64,000 nucleotides of DNA from Alloboseaceae bacterium BT-24-1 (lineage in GTDB: Bacteria; Pseudomonadota; Alphaproteobacteria; Rhizobiales; Beijerinckiaceae): contig JAOYTL010000006.1 of the NCBI GenBank assembly GCA_025846845.1, positions 248,001 through 312,000 of the forward strand, written 5' to 3'. The notes below the pieces were generated by a model. The model worked only from the letters and a program-made list of their open reading frames with translations, was not told the DNA's origin and did no database searches. Positions 51,811 through 61,695 of the stretch are shown here, piece by piece (position 1 is the first letter of the stretch; each line of letters begins with the position of its first letter). A program made the translations under genes and the position numbers.

Positions 51811-54137
51811 TGAGCCGCGCCGGCCAGATCGCCTGGTGGACGGAGCGGGTCGCTGCGGCTCGCGACGGGATAGCGCAGGCGCGCGAGGAACGGCGCAGGC
51901 CGCAGGCTGCGCGGCTAGAGGAGCACCGCCAGCGGAGCCGCGGCTTCTCGGCGCGTCCAACCGCGATGCCCCACGCCCATAAACTCATCCGAGGTGAGAC
52001 GATCGCAGGTGGGCTCGATGCGGAGCGCCAGAGGGAGCTTCCGCCCGGGCCGAAAGGCCGCGGCAGCGGTCCGGCCGGGGCGCGCCGTGTTGGGGCCCCT
52101 GGACCAATTGCCGGCGGCCTCGCCGGCGGGGGCGAGGCTGTCGGCCGGGCCAAGATGCTCGCGGCTGGCTATCAGCCTGCGGTCGTCAAGGTGGTGTCCT
52201 ATGCCAGTGGCGTCCCCCGCGCGACGGCCACCGGCCAGTACGTGCTGCGCGAGGATGTTCCGCTCGAGACCCATGACGGACGGATGCTGGCGGATCGGGA
52301 GGCGGTCGCTGACGAAATCAAGGCCTGGGCGGTGGGCTTTTCGAAGCGCGCTGAGAGCCAGGATGTTGGAACGGTGCGCCTGACGCTCCGCGACGCTCCC
52401 GCCAGCCCGGGAGGCAGGGCGACCTATGAAAAGGCGGTCGCTGCGGCCTTCGAAGGCCATCGTTTCGCCTATCGGTTCGATACTACATCCGAAGGGATGC
52501 TGGAAGCGCGTGTGGTCCTCACGATGGCCGGCGCCGCGAAGGAGCGGTTTCGCTCTCGGATGGTGGAGGGCGGAGCGCCAACGAGGGGACAACGACAATT
52601 CGATCGGGCGTCGGAAGCGAAGATCAAGGACAGGATCGCTGCTGCGACGGCTATTCCGCCGGATCGGGTCGGCGTCGTTTTGGACGCGACCGGGCATGGC
52701 CGTGTCGGGGTGACCCATCAGTTGCACGGCTTGATCGCGAAGGGGCCGGCGGTGGACGACCGTAATAGAACGCTCGCCAACGTCGCAGACGTCAAAACTG
52801 CCGCGCGGGACTGGGGGCCGTCGCTGCGTTCGCAATCCACGCGCGATACCATGCATGTGATCTTCTCGGCCAAGGCGGGCACTGATGTGGAGGCATTGCG
52901 ACGCGCCGCCCGGTCTTTCCTGCAGGACCGCTTCGCCGACCACAAATTCATATTCGGCGTCCATACCGACAAAGAAGCGGAGGGGCACATTCATGCCCAT
53001 GCCGTTATCACGGTGAAGAGCGAATCCGGCCAGAAACTGCATCCGAGCCGCGACACCTTTCGTGAGTGGCGCCAGGCCTATGCCGAGCATGCGCAGGCCG
53101 AGGGCCTGAAGATCGTCGCGACGGGCGCGGGGGAGCGCGCCTCCTCGCAGAGTTATGGCCCGAGGGACAAGGCGATCGTCGAGGTAGCTGATCGACCACG
53201 GCCCGAGCGCGCGGCGCGGGATCGTACCTATGCCGCGGATCCGGCAAACCGGCGGATGATCGATAACGCTCGCCAACGCATCGCCGTGGCGCGGGCCAAT
53301 CCGATTAGGATGGCCGTATCGGACTCCGAACTCCGCGCGGTGAATGACAGCATGCGTGCTTGGCGAGCCCTTCTCGGAGAACAGCCTGATAACGGGATCG
53401 CCAAGGAGATGCTTGAGCGTCTGACTTTTGCGCAGACACTCGGAGGCATTCTCAACACGATCGCGCAACGCGTGGAACATCTGACAAGGGAGGGATCCGA
53501 TATGGCCGGGACGTCCGAACAAATGGCAAGGGATCTGCGCCTGATGAACGAGGCCGTCTCACGTACCAGTGACCTGCTCGACGGCGTGACGAAGCAGCAG
53601 TTCCGGGAGGCGTCGGCGCGCTATCTGGAGACCTTAGCCAATCGGCTCGATCTGCAGCGCGTCTCCGAGCGTGGCGTGCAGCAGATGAGCCGCGCCGAGA
53701 TCGAGGTGATCGTCGGTGCCAATGCCGACCGGCTGATCCAGCGGGCGAATAGTGTTCAGGCGAAGGAGGCGCGGGAAGCACAGGCCGCTGCCAGACTGGC
53801 AGATCGCGCTGTCGAAACGGAACGGCAAAACGAGGCGACAGCCGGCCTGGATCCAGCGTACCAGCGTGACCTCGCGGCCTCACGGGATGTCGTGAGGGGA
53901 GCGGCGCGCTCCGCTGCCCAGGAAGCGCGTGAGGCAAGAGCCGCGACGGAAGCGGCGCGCTCATTGGCGCGGCATCCGGGAGAGCGGCTCTCGGTCGCAG
54001 TGGCTCAGACCGATGCGCTCGCGCAATTGCGCATCGAACAGGAGCGTGTCATCCGCGAGATCGAGGCGAGTGAACGCGCCGAGTCCCAATCGCAAAAGGG
54101 GCAGCGGATGGGCGAAGGACGGAGAGGGCGCTCCTGA
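51810..54137 (+). CDS. Relaxase/mobilization nuclease (VirD2/MobA-like)
   Basis: About 775 aa. The relaxase domain lies in the middle, with the three-His metal motif EGHIHAHAVITVKSESGQKLHP (about residues 390-410). Region PAVVKVVSYASGVPRATATGQYVLRED precedes it, and the C-terminal part is long, helical and Ala/Glu/Arg-rich. It would nick oriT and lead the strand into a recipient. The start overlaps mobC by 1 base (TAATG). No coupling protein or type IV secretion gene follows, so the element would need help from another system. Confidence 0.85.
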   Translation: MSRAGQIAWWTERVAAARDGIAQAREERRRPQAARLEEHRQRSRGFSARPTAMPHAHKLIRGETIAGGLDAERQRELPPGPKGRGSGPAGARRVGAPGPIAGGLAGGGEAVGRAKMLAAGYQPAVVKVVSYASGVPRATATGQYVLREDVPLETHDGRMLADREAVADEIKAWAVGFSKRAESQDVGTVRLTLRDAPASPGGRATYEKAVAAAFEGHRFAYRFDTTSEGMLEARVVLTMAGAAKERFRSRMVEGGAPTRGQRQFDRASEAKIKDRIAAATAIPPDRVGVVLDATGHGRVGVTHQLHGLIAKGPAVDDRNRTLANVADVKTAARDWGPSLRSQSTRDTMHVIFSAKAGTDVEALRRAARSFLQDRFADHKFIFGVHTDKEAEGHIHAHAVITVKSESGQKLHPSRDTFREWRQAYAEHAQAEGLKIVATGAGERASSQSYGPRDKAIVEVADRPRPERAARDRTYAADPANRRMIDNARQRIAVARANPIRMAVSDSELRAVNDSMRAWRALLGEQPDNGIAKEMLERLTFAQTLGGILNTIAQRVEHLTREGSDMAGTSEQMARDLRLMNEAVSRTSDLLDGVTKQQFREASARYLETLANRLDLQRVSERGVQQMSRAEIEVIVGANADRLIQRANSVQAKEAREAQAAARLADRAVETERQNEATAGLDPAYQRDLAASRDVVRGAARSAAQEAREARAATEAARSLARHPGERLSVAVAQTDALAQLRIEQERVIREIEASERAESQSQKGQRMGEGRRGRS

Positions 54138-54140
54138 ACG

Positions 54141-54360
54141 CTATCGGATAATCATCTCGCGCAGGGCAATCGCGATCGCATGCGCCTTCGTGACAGCGCC
54201 GAGCTTTTCGCGCGCGGACAGAATATGTTTGGTCACCGTCGGCTTCGAAATGCCGAGGATGATAGAGATCTCCCAGTCGGTTTTGCCTCCGGCCGCCCAG
54301 AGCAGGCAGTCATACTCGCGGGCCGAGATGCGCCGGCCTGCACGACCAACGTTGAACCGG
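54141..54360 (-). pseudogene. C-terminal fragment of a LuxR-type regulator
   Basis: About 65 codons read RRISAREYDCLLWAAGGKTDWEISIILGISKPTVTKHILSAREKLGA, a GerE helix-turn-helix, ending IALREMIIR-stop (54141-54143). The autoinducer domain is missing. It differs from the intact LuxR at 16587. It may be a relic of a TraR-like transfer regulator next to the relaxase. Confidence 0.7.
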
Positions 54361-54411
54361 GCGCTGGAGCAAGGTGCCGAGCGCTTAGCTTGGTGCGAAG
54401 CCTAGCAGCGA

Positions 54412-54570
54412 TTGGTCATCGGGGCTTGGATCAAGGCGATTTGCGGCGACCGCCCGTTGCGCTCTTACACGCGTAAGCACGCCGCGGCTTTCAAGGATGC
54501 GCTGGAACGGCTGCCCGCCTCGGCTGACTGGTTTCAGGCGACCTATCCGCGCGTTGCTCGAAGAGACTTA
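54412..54570 (+). pseudogene. Fragment of a phage-type integrase core-binding domain
   Basis: About 50 codons read WIKAICGDRPLRSYTRKHAAAFKDALERLP, similar to the SAM-like N-terminal domain of tyrosine integrases; the catalytic domain is absent. It marks the right end of the mobile region and suggests that the original integrase was lost. Confidence 0.55.
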
Positions 54571-54675
54571 ACCTCGACCGCCCCGTGCCGACATGTGAGC
54601 GTCCTGAAGTCCACAAAGAAGCCGACGCCTTCCGGCAGCCCGTCCGATTTATTCGGCTGGGGACAGTCAGACCGT

Positions 54676-55515
54676 TCAGGAAGAGGCTCCCGAGGCGATT
54701 ACCTCCTCGGTGAGGATATCGAACCGCTGAAGTCCGTGCGGACCGTAGGTATGGATCATCGGGATATCCGCGGCGTCTCGCCCCCTTGCGACCAGCACTC
54801 GACCGATGCGCGGCATGTTGTGGCGGGCATCGAAGATGTACCACTTGCCCCCGAGATAGGCCTCGAACCAGGCGTTGTAATCCATCGGTGCAGGATCGCG
54901 GGGCACGCCGATGTCACCGAGGAAGCCGTTGCAGTACCGTGCCGGGATGTTCATGGCACGGCATAGAGCAATGGCAAGATGGGTGAAATCCCGGCATACA
55001 CCGACGCGTTCATTCATCGCTTGAACAGCGGTGCGCGTGTTTCTGGCGAACCGATAGTCGAATCGGATTTGCGCGTTCACGTAATTGCAGATTTGCTGAA
55101 CCCGATTCCAACCCGGTGCAAAATTGCCGAACAAATTCCACGCGGTCGCAGATAGCTCGTCGACCTCACAGTACCGGCTGGACAAAGTATATTCGATGAG
55201 CTCAGCCGGCAGGTCGCCTGGCCAGACTTCCGGTGCGTTCTTATCGAACTGGTCCGGAATCCCCGTGTCGCGGACGATCACATCGTTTGTGAAGATCGCT
55301 CCTCCCTGCGGTATAACCAGCCGGCGACACTGGTTGCCGAAGCCGTCCGTGTATTCCTCGACCGGCACATTCCTGCCGTCGATGATCGATTTAATCTGCG
55401 GCGTCGGCTGACCAACCACGTCCTTGCTGCGGCTAGGATGAGGGTCGAGTAGGACCACCGCCGGAGTTGTTTGTGCGGTGACGATCTCGATCCGGTAGCC
55501 GACGCGGATTTGCAT
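54676..55515 (-). CDS. Transglutaminase-like protease-fold protein
   Basis: 279 aa. The N-terminal beta region is followed by the catalytic domain with Cys in ERVGVCRDFTHLAIALCRAMNIPARYCNGF, and Asp/His in WYIFDARHN. The usual HAW is NAW here (DYNAWFEAYL), which is a variant seen by eye and may place the catalytic His elsewhere. ATG 55515 begins MQIRVGYRIEI; the longer frame has no ribosome site. No signal peptide, so likely cytoplasmic. Function unknown. Confidence 0.8.
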   Translation of the reverse strand: MQIRVGYRIEIVTAQTTPAVVLLDPHPSRSKDVVGQPTPQIKSIIDGRNVPVEEYTDGFGNQCRRLVIPQGGAIFTNDVIVRDTGIPDQFDKNAPEVWPGDLPAELIEYTLSSRYCEVDELSATAWNLFGNFAPGWNRVQQICNYVNAQIRFDYRFARNTRTAVQAMNERVGVCRDFTHLAIALCRAMNIPARYCNGFLGDIGVPRDPAPMDYNAWFEAYLGGKWYIFDARHNMPRIGRVLVARGRDAADIPMIHTYGPHGLQRFDILTEEVIASGASS

Positions 55516-55997
55516 TGCGCTGCCTCTGAGAGAGATGATGAAGCGCAACATCCCGGGGTGACTTGAGGTTCCCCGATAATCTCCCGTTCTGGACCAAGGG
55601 TTTGGTTTCGCCCATGGCGCGAACCCGTCGGAACTTGGCGCGGGGGGAGGCCACGCGGCCAGATCCTGAGCAGTAGGAGCGTCCGAGAGGAGCACCTGGA
55701 ACCCCCGAACCTTATTGATGTTCTAAAGAAGCTCGCCTGATTGCAGGTGGCTGTCGCATTGGGGGGCACGGTGTCCAATCCGGATGATTGCGCGATTTTC
55801 GCCTCAATATCGAGCGCCTCGGTGTTTGCGAACGGCGCGGTGCGCGCTTACGCAGCAGCCCGCTCGGGCCCCAGCCTGCCCGAGGTCCGTGGGCTCAAGC
55901 GGACGCCCTGGGAGGAAAAACCCTCCCAGGGCACGACTGAGATAGTCGCTCCAAATGGCAGATTCACGCGGTCTTCGCGATCGAAGGGAACTGAGTA
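55516..55997. other. 482-bp divergent intergenic region with a perfect 11-bp hairpin
   Basis: Both flanking genes start here. A hairpin GCCCTGGGAGG / CCTCCCAGGGC with a 6-base A-rich loop lies at 55905-55932, 66 bases before the AI-2E-type gene. No T-run follows, so it is not a clear terminator for the plus strand. No gene was recognised. Confidence 0.5.
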
Positions 55998-57923
55998 ATG
56001 CCCGCGATCGAGTCTCCTTCCGCCATTCCGAGTTCGGTAACGAAGTCGCCAACTGATAGCGTTGCCAACGTTGCTACCGGCGCTTTCATCATTGCCGCGT
56101 TGTATTTCGGACGCGAGGTTTTCGTCCCGGTAGCGCTCGCAATCCTATTCAGTTTCGTCCTGGCGCCGCTGGTGAAGGGATTGCAGAAACTTCGTGTTCC
56201 GCGAGCATTGGCGGTCTTCACGGTTGTCCTGATTGCGTTTGCGACCTTGGCCATCTTGACGATGGCCATGGTTAGCCAAGCGACCCAACTGGCGGGGCAG
56301 CTGCCGACCTATCAAAGCACGATGCGCGCAAAGATCTCCGCTTTGAAGGGCTCGGAAGCGGGGAGTGGAGTGTTGAGCCGGGCAGCGGATATTCTGCAAG
56401 ACCTGAGCAAGGAACTTGACCGCCCCAAGGCAGAATTTCCTCCTTCGACCGAGATAGCCGGCCGTTCTCGAGAGGGGCGTCCGATCCCGGTCGAAGTGCA
56501 CCAACCCGAGCCTGGTGCGATCGAAACGCTGCAGGCATTTCTGTCGCCACTAATTCACCCTCTAACCACGACGGGTATTGTTCTGATCTTCGTGATCTTC
56601 ATCCTTCTGAAGCGCGAGGATCTTCGAAATCGGTTCATCCGGTTGACTGGTACCCACGACCTGCAGAAGACCACGGCCGCGTTCGATGATGCCGCCAGGC
56701 GCTTGAGTCGATTGTTCCTCACTCAACTCATCGTCAATGCAGGCTTTGGAGTGGTGATCGGTTGCGGCCTTTGGGCCATCGGCGTTCCCAGTTCGCTGCT
56801 ATGGGGCATTCTGGCGGCAATCCTGCGCTTCATTCCTTATCTCGGGGCGGTGCTTTCGGCCGTCTTCCCGATGGTGATCGCCGCATCGGTCGATCCCGGG
56901 TGGATGATGCTCGCATTGACAGCCGGATTGTTCGTCATCGCAGAACCGCTCGTGGGACATGTGATCGAACCGTTGGCCTATGGCCGCTCTACCGGACTAT
57001 CGCCCGTCGCCATCGTGGTCGCAGCGACATTCTGGACCTGGTTATGGGGCCCCATCGGCCTCGTTCTGGCGACGCCATTGACCGTTTGCCTCGTGGTACT
57101 GGGCCGACATGTCGAAAGACTGGAATTTCTGGACGTCATGCTCGGGGATCGGCCTCCGCTGTCCGCCCCGGAGATTTTCTATCAGCGCATCCTTGCAGGA
57201 GATCCGGCGGAAGCAGCCGACAAGGCTGAGGAGGTACTGAAGGAACGCTCGCTCTCCGCCTATTACGACGAGGTCGCGCTCGAGGGCTTGCGGCTCGCGG
57301 CAGCGGATGAAGCGCGTGGCGTCCTCGATGCCGCTCGCCGAAATCAAATTCTCGCGACAGTGCGCGAGGTCGTTGAAGATCTGGCTGACCATGACGACAG
57401 CCGACCGGTACTCGACGCTGCCGCAGCAGATCCGGAGACCGAGGCCGCCGTTGAACAGACAGATGAGAGTGAAGGTACTTCCGATCTGCCGATTCTCGCC
57501 GCGGCTGAGCTTGGCGAGACGTTCGCGGGCCGAGATCGCGTTGTCTGCATCGGGGCAAGGTCACAACTCGACGAGGCGGCTGCCCTGATGCTGAGCCAGA
57601 TTTTGGAAAAGCACGGATTGGCAGCGGAGGCCTTGCCGCCAAACACCTTGTTGACCTCGGGCATGGTGCAACTTGCTGAGCGCGATCCAGCCTTGATCTG
57701 CCTCTGCTATATCGGCCCGCAGAACGCTGCGCACAGGAAATATGCCCTTCGCCGCCTCCGCCGTCACATGCCCTTGGCAATCCTTGTTCTTGGGCAGCTG
57801 TCGCAAGTTTCGGATCCCAAAGCGGACGATAAAGGCCCGTTGCTGGCCGATGCTGTGGAAACCTCTCTCCGAGGCATCTGCAGGGTCTGTCTGAAATTCG
57901 CGGCGAAGGGAGCTCCGGCGTGA
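55998..57923 (+). CDS. AI-2E/PerM family transporter with a long C-terminal soluble region
   Basis: 641 aa. Eight or so membrane helices in the first 390 residues (GAFIIAALYFGREVFVPVALAILFSFVLAPL, GLWAIGVPSSLLWGILAAILRFIPYLGAVLSAVFPMVI, ATFWTWLWGPIGLVLATPLTVCLVVLGRHV) match PerM-like proteins. Residues 400-641 are cytoplasmic, with an acidic linker and a Rossmann-like domain (VVCIGARSQLDEAAALMLSQILEKHGLAAEALP). The extension is unusual. Substrate unknown; a signal-exporter role is not shown. Confidence 0.82.
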   Translation: MPAIESPSAIPSSVTKSPTDSVANVATGAFIIAALYFGREVFVPVALAILFSFVLAPLVKGLQKLRVPRALAVFTVVLIAFATLAILTMAMVSQATQLAGQLPTYQSTMRAKISALKGSEAGSGVLSRAADILQDLSKELDRPKAEFPPSTEIAGRSREGRPIPVEVHQPEPGAIETLQAFLSPLIHPLTTTGIVLIFVIFILLKREDLRNRFIRLTGTHDLQKTTAAFDDAARRLSRLFLTQLIVNAGFGVVIGCGLWAIGVPSSLLWGILAAILRFIPYLGAVLSAVFPMVIAASVDPGWMMLALTAGLFVIAEPLVGHVIEPLAYGRSTGLSPVAIVVAATFWTWLWGPIGLVLATPLTVCLVVLGRHVERLEFLDVMLGDRPPLSAPEIFYQRILAGDPAEAADKAEEVLKERSLSAYYDEVALEGLRLAAADEARGVLDAARRNQILATVREVVEDLADHDDSRPVLDAAAADPETEAAVEQTDESEGTSDLPILAAAELGETFAGRDRVVCIGARSQLDEAAALMLSQILEKHGLAAEALPPNTLLTSGMVQLAERDPALICLCYIGPQNAAHRKYALRRLRRHMPLAILVLGQLSQVSDPKADDKGPLLADAVETSLRGICRVCLKFAAKGAPA

Positions 57924-57993
57924 CCACAAATCTACGATTCTCTATGCGCTCTTCTCTGCAACCTCACGCGCCAGCCTTTACGTTCCCGGGCCG

Positions 57994-59274
57994 ATGAATT
58001 TTCGACGCCATCCACTCATCATTAGCTTGGTCTCGGCCGCTATCGGCGCCCTCGGTTGTCTGGTTATCGGCAACCTATTGCCGGCGCCCCAGGAGTTGCG
58101 GCAACCGCTTCCGCATAACTTGGCCTCCTCAGATAGCCAGCTGAGGACGTCGATGGGCGCGCTATTTGGATCAAACTACGTGCCCGGGAACCGCGTCGAG
58201 ACGCTCGTCAACGGCGCCCAGATATTCCCCTCGATGCTGCGCGCAATCCGAGAAGCGCGGCAAACGATCACCTTTGAAACTTACATTTATTGGCGCGGCG
58301 CCATCGCAAACGAATTCGCGGACGCACTCTCGATCAAGGCCCGCGAGGGCCTGAGCGTGAAAGTCCTGCTCGACTGGGTCGGCAGCCTCCCGATGGACGA
58401 GGGCCTGATCAAGCGTATGCAGGATGCCGGCGTCCAGGTTGTCCGCTTTCGCCCACTCACCTGGTACACCGTCGATCGGGTGAACAATCGCACCCACCGG
58501 AAACTGCTGGTCGTTGATGGGCGCGTGGGCTTCACCGGCGGTGTTGGCATCGCCGATGAATGGAACGGCGATGCACGTTCACCGAGCGAGTGGCGTGACA
58601 ATCACTATCGACTGGAAGGACCGGCCACCGCAGAACTCCAGGCGGCGTTCGCCGAACATTGGATTGAGGCAACGGGCGAGCTGTTGCTGGGCGATCGCTT
58701 CTTTCCAGCACTGCAGCCGATAGGGGATCACGCAACGCAGGTTGTCGTCAGCTCGACCCATCAGCGCAATGTCATGCACCTCATGCTGATGACGGCGCTT
58801 GCCTCAGCCCAGAAGAGTATCCGGATCGCCACGCCGTATTTCGTCCCTGATGAACTAACCAGGCGGCAGCTCCTGGAGGCTCGCAAGCGCGGCGTGGACG
58901 TCCAGATTATCGTCCCCGGACCTCAGACTGATGCGCGCCTCGTCAGGAAGGCTTCTCGGCATCTTTGGGGTGATTTGCTTGAGGCGGGTGTAAAAATCAG
59001 CGAATTTCAGCCCACGTTCTTCCATTGCAAGCTGGTGGTCGTCGACGACGTTTGGACCTCAGTCGGCTCGACGAATATCGATGACCGAGCCCTGAGGCTC
59101 AACGATGAGGCCAACATCAATCTGTTCGACCAGCGGTTCGCGAGCACCCAGATTGCCTTGTTCGACAAGGATGCCGCCACATCCAAGCCTTACACCTTCT
59201 CTGACTGGCAAAATCGCGCGGCAAACGAGAAGTTTTCAGACTGGCTCTCCAGCCTTGCGAGATCGCAGATCTGA
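57994..59274 (+). CDS. Phospholipase D family protein (cardiolipin synthase-like)
   Basis: 426 aa. N-terminal hydrophobic anchor (LIISLVSAAIGALGCLVIGNLL), then two HKD motifs: THRKLLVVDGRVGFTGG (about 165) and FHCKLVVVDDVWTSVGSTN (about 345). Members join or split phospholipid head groups, typically forming cardiolipin. The second motif begins with HCKLVVVD, complete. Follows the AI-2E-type gene by 70 bases, possibly the same transcript. Confidence 0.87.
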   Translation: MNFRRHPLIISLVSAAIGALGCLVIGNLLPAPQELRQPLPHNLASSDSQLRTSMGALFGSNYVPGNRVETLVNGAQIFPSMLRAIREARQTITFETYIYWRGAIANEFADALSIKAREGLSVKVLLDWVGSLPMDEGLIKRMQDAGVQVVRFRPLTWYTVDRVNNRTHRKLLVVDGRVGFTGGVGIADEWNGDARSPSEWRDNHYRLEGPATAELQAAFAEHWIEATGELLLGDRFFPALQPIGDHATQVVVSSTHQRNVMHLMLMTALASAQKSIRIATPYFVPDELTRRQLLEARKRGVDVQIIVPGPQTDARLVRKASRHLWGDLLEAGVKISEFQPTFFHCKLVVVDDVWTSVGSTNIDDRALRLNDEANINLFDQRFASTQIALFDKDAATSKPYTFSDWQNRAANEKFSDWLSSLARSQI

Positions 59275-59527
59275 TGAGCTGACGGAATCCGATTTTGCGG
59301 GTGCGACGACTCGATTTGACGGATGACGAACGCTCGTCGCTGCGTGATCTCGTGGCGCAGCATGTGCTCGTGCCCCCAATGACCATGACCTCGTTCGCCG
59401 TTATGTAGCAGGCTTCCTCAAGACTCGCCGGAGGCTCGCAGGATAACCTGCGGGGCATCGTCCGATTTGTGGAACTTCGTTCGCGGCCGACCGGTTGTGA
59501 GAGGACACAGCGATCGGAGCAAACGGT

Positions 59528-60019
59528 ATGACAACCCCCAGCGACCTCGAAGCGAAGCTTTGGAAGGCCCTGCGATCGGATATGACCGTCATGCTCGGCC
59601 TTTCGGACCGCCCCGATAGCCTTCTCCGGCCAATGACGGTCCAGATCGATGGCGAGGCCGATAGAGGCCCGCTTTGGATATTCTCAGCCAACGACACGGA
59701 ATTGGTTCAGGCAGTGTCGGGTAGAACCGGTGGGTTCATATCTTTTGCATCGAAGGGGCACGATCTCTTCGCGACCATCAGCGGTGAGCTCAGCCTCGAT
59801 AAAGACCGAGCCGTCATCGACCGGCTCTGGAACCGTTTCGTTGCGGCCTGGTACGAGGGCGGCAAGGATGATCCCAAGCTCGCGCTCCTACGTTTCGAAC
59901 CGAGCCACGCGGAGATCTGGGAAGACGAGTGGAGTCTCGTCGCAGGCATCAAGCTCTTGCTAGGTGCCGATCCCAAGGAAGACTACGTCGACAAGACGGC
60001 TAGCGTGAAACTGAGTTAG
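59528..60019 (+). CDS. Pyridoxamine-phosphate-oxidase-fold protein (general stress type)
   Basis: 163 aa: KLWKALRSDMTVMLGLSD, PLWIFSANDTELVQAVSG, ISGELSLDKDRAVIDRLWNRFVAAWYEGGKDDPKLALLRFEPSHAEIWED. This is the split-barrel flavin fold of general stress protein 26. It probably binds FMN or F420 in a stress role. ATG 59528. Nothing was recognised in 59275-59527. Confidence 0.82.
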   Translation: MTTPSDLEAKLWKALRSDMTVMLGLSDRPDSLLRPMTVQIDGEADRGPLWIFSANDTELVQAVSGRTGGFISFASKGHDLFATISGELSLDKDRAVIDRLWNRFVAAWYEGGKDDPKLALLRFEPSHAEIWEDEWSLVAGIKLLLGADPKEDYVDKTASVKLS

Positions 60020-60069
60020 CTCGAGGCGGCAAATCTTGCTCGGCGCTGGACCACGTTTCGGAGAGTTCC

Positions 60070-60369
60070 GTGAATTGGATCACTGTCGCAGGAACGTTGG
60101 CCGCAGCCTGCTCAATGATCAGCTTCATCCCGCAGGCGTGGCGCATCGTCAAAAGCCGCGATACCAGCTCGATCTCGCCGGTCACGTACAGCCTGACTGT
60201 CTCGGGCTTTGGACTTTGGACAGCTTATGGCTGGGGACTGGGCGAATGGCCGCTCATCGTCACGAATAGCGCATGCTTCCTGCTATCGGCGTTCATTCTT
60301 TGCATGACACTGCTTCCGCAGAACAAGAAGGAGGCCGTGGCGAAATCGATTGACCCGGCATCACGGTAG
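60070..60369 (+). CDS. SemiSWEET-type PQ-loop transporter
   Basis: 99 aa, three membrane helices and the PQ motif in MISFIPQAWRIVKSRDTSSISPVTYSLTVSGFGLWTAYGW. This is a half-SWEET sugar transporter that works as a dimer. Starts with GTG 60070; TTCGGAG lies upstream. No fused second half. Confidence 0.82.
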   Translation: MNWITVAGTLAAACSMISFIPQAWRIVKSRDTSSISPVTYSLTVSGFGLWTAYGWGLGEWPLIVTNSACFLLSAFILCMTLLPQNKKEAVAKSIDPASR

Positions 60370-60619
60370 CTGCGTAGCCCCGCTATGCTTCGTATGCTGT
60401 GGGCGGTCGTTGGTTGGGCTGGTCAGAGCTAATAGCCCAATGGCTCGTCGATCCTGCAGGCATTCGGCAGAGGAGGCGCGACGCTCCTTCATCACCGTCG
60501 ATAGCGGCTGCCAGGTTGCGGATCTTTCCAGTATTTCCCGCGCAAATCACGTCAGAGGGAACCAGCGGCGCAGTCCGCGGTCTTAATAGCGGTATGCAGC
60601 GCAACTGGCTGAGGCGTCC

Positions 60620-61603
60620 ATGAAATTCCGTCCACTGTTCCTGTTGGCCGTGGCGTTCACTCTCGCTATCGGCGCCGGTCCCATCTCGGCGCTCACCGCG
60701 GATGAGGTGAACAAAGCCACCATGGGTCGCGATCTCCGCAAGAAGCCAGCCAGGCTGGACCCTTCCATCCTCAAGGCCCAAGTCCTTCTGAGCCGCCGCG
60801 GAGTATCGCCCGGCATGATCGATGGCCGCGATGGCGAAAACTACCGCAAGGCGATCGCCCAGTTCCGTCGGCAGGAGATGCTGGGCGAGGGCGACGCCAT
60901 TGATGCAAGGACCTGGCAGGCGCTGGGAGGCGATACGGCCGGCGATATCGTCGTCGACTACGAGATCTCCGCCAAGGACAGCGGTCACCACTTCGCCAAG
61001 CGGATTCCGCGCGACTACGCCAGACAGGCGGCGATGAAGCGCCTGACCTATACGAGCGCGCGGGAAATGCTCGCCGAGCGCTTTCACATGAGCGAGCAGC
61101 TGCTCGTCGCCCTCAATCGTCGCGCAAATCTTCTCAAGGCCGGCGGAACGATCTCGGTCATCGCCCCGACGCGGGTCGACCCGCCGGGCAGCGCCCAACG
61201 TGTCGAGGCCATCAAGAGCACGGGTATGGTTGTCGTCTATGGCGAGGGCGATCGTATCCTCGCGAGCTATCCCGCTACGATCGGCTCAGGCGAGACGCCA
61301 TCGCCCGAGGGCGAATTCCGGATCGAACGGGTCGTCAAGAACCCGACCTACCACTATGATCCCGACAAGAATTTCAAGCAGGGAAAGAATACCAAGAAGC
61401 TCGTCCTGCCAGCTGGCCCCAACAACCCGGTCGGCACGATCTGGATCGCTCTGTCGAAACCGACCTTCGGCATCCATGGCACGCCCGATCCCTCACGGGT
61501 GAGCAAGAATTCCTCGCATGGCTGCGTCCGGCTGACGAACTGGGATGCCGAGCATCTCGCCGCGTTGGTGAAGCCGGGCATGTCCGTGCGCTTCGTGGAC
61601 TAG
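60620..61603 (+). CDS. L,D-transpeptidase (YkuD) with peptidoglycan-binding domain
   Basis: 327 aa. Signal peptide MKFRPLFLLAVAFTLAIGAGPISA, a PG-binding region (KAQVLLSRRGVSPGMIDGRDGENYRKAIAQFRRQ) and the YkuD catalytic domain with FGIHGTP and the nucleophile Cys in SSHGCVRLTNWD (about residue 300). It would form 3-3 cross-links in peptidoglycan or attach proteins to it in the periplasm. ATG 60620. Confidence 0.88.
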   Translation: MKFRPLFLLAVAFTLAIGAGPISALTADEVNKATMGRDLRKKPARLDPSILKAQVLLSRRGVSPGMIDGRDGENYRKAIAQFRRQEMLGEGDAIDARTWQALGGDTAGDIVVDYEISAKDSGHHFAKRIPRDYARQAAMKRLTYTSAREMLAERFHMSEQLLVALNRRANLLKAGGTISVIAPTRVDPPGSAQRVEAIKSTGMVVVYGEGDRILASYPATIGSGETPSPEGEFRIERVVKNPTYHYDPDKNFKQGKNTKKLVLPAGPNNPVGTIWIALSKPTFGIHGTPDPSRVSKNSSHGCVRLTNWDAEHLAALVKPGMSVRFVD

Positions 61604-61695
61604 AGTGGCGAGGCAGTGCCGCCAGTGCTCGTGCTCCAGTTTCCGAACGTTCTGCATCCCTGCGCGTTGAAGCGGCAAACTGGAGATCAACGTTC

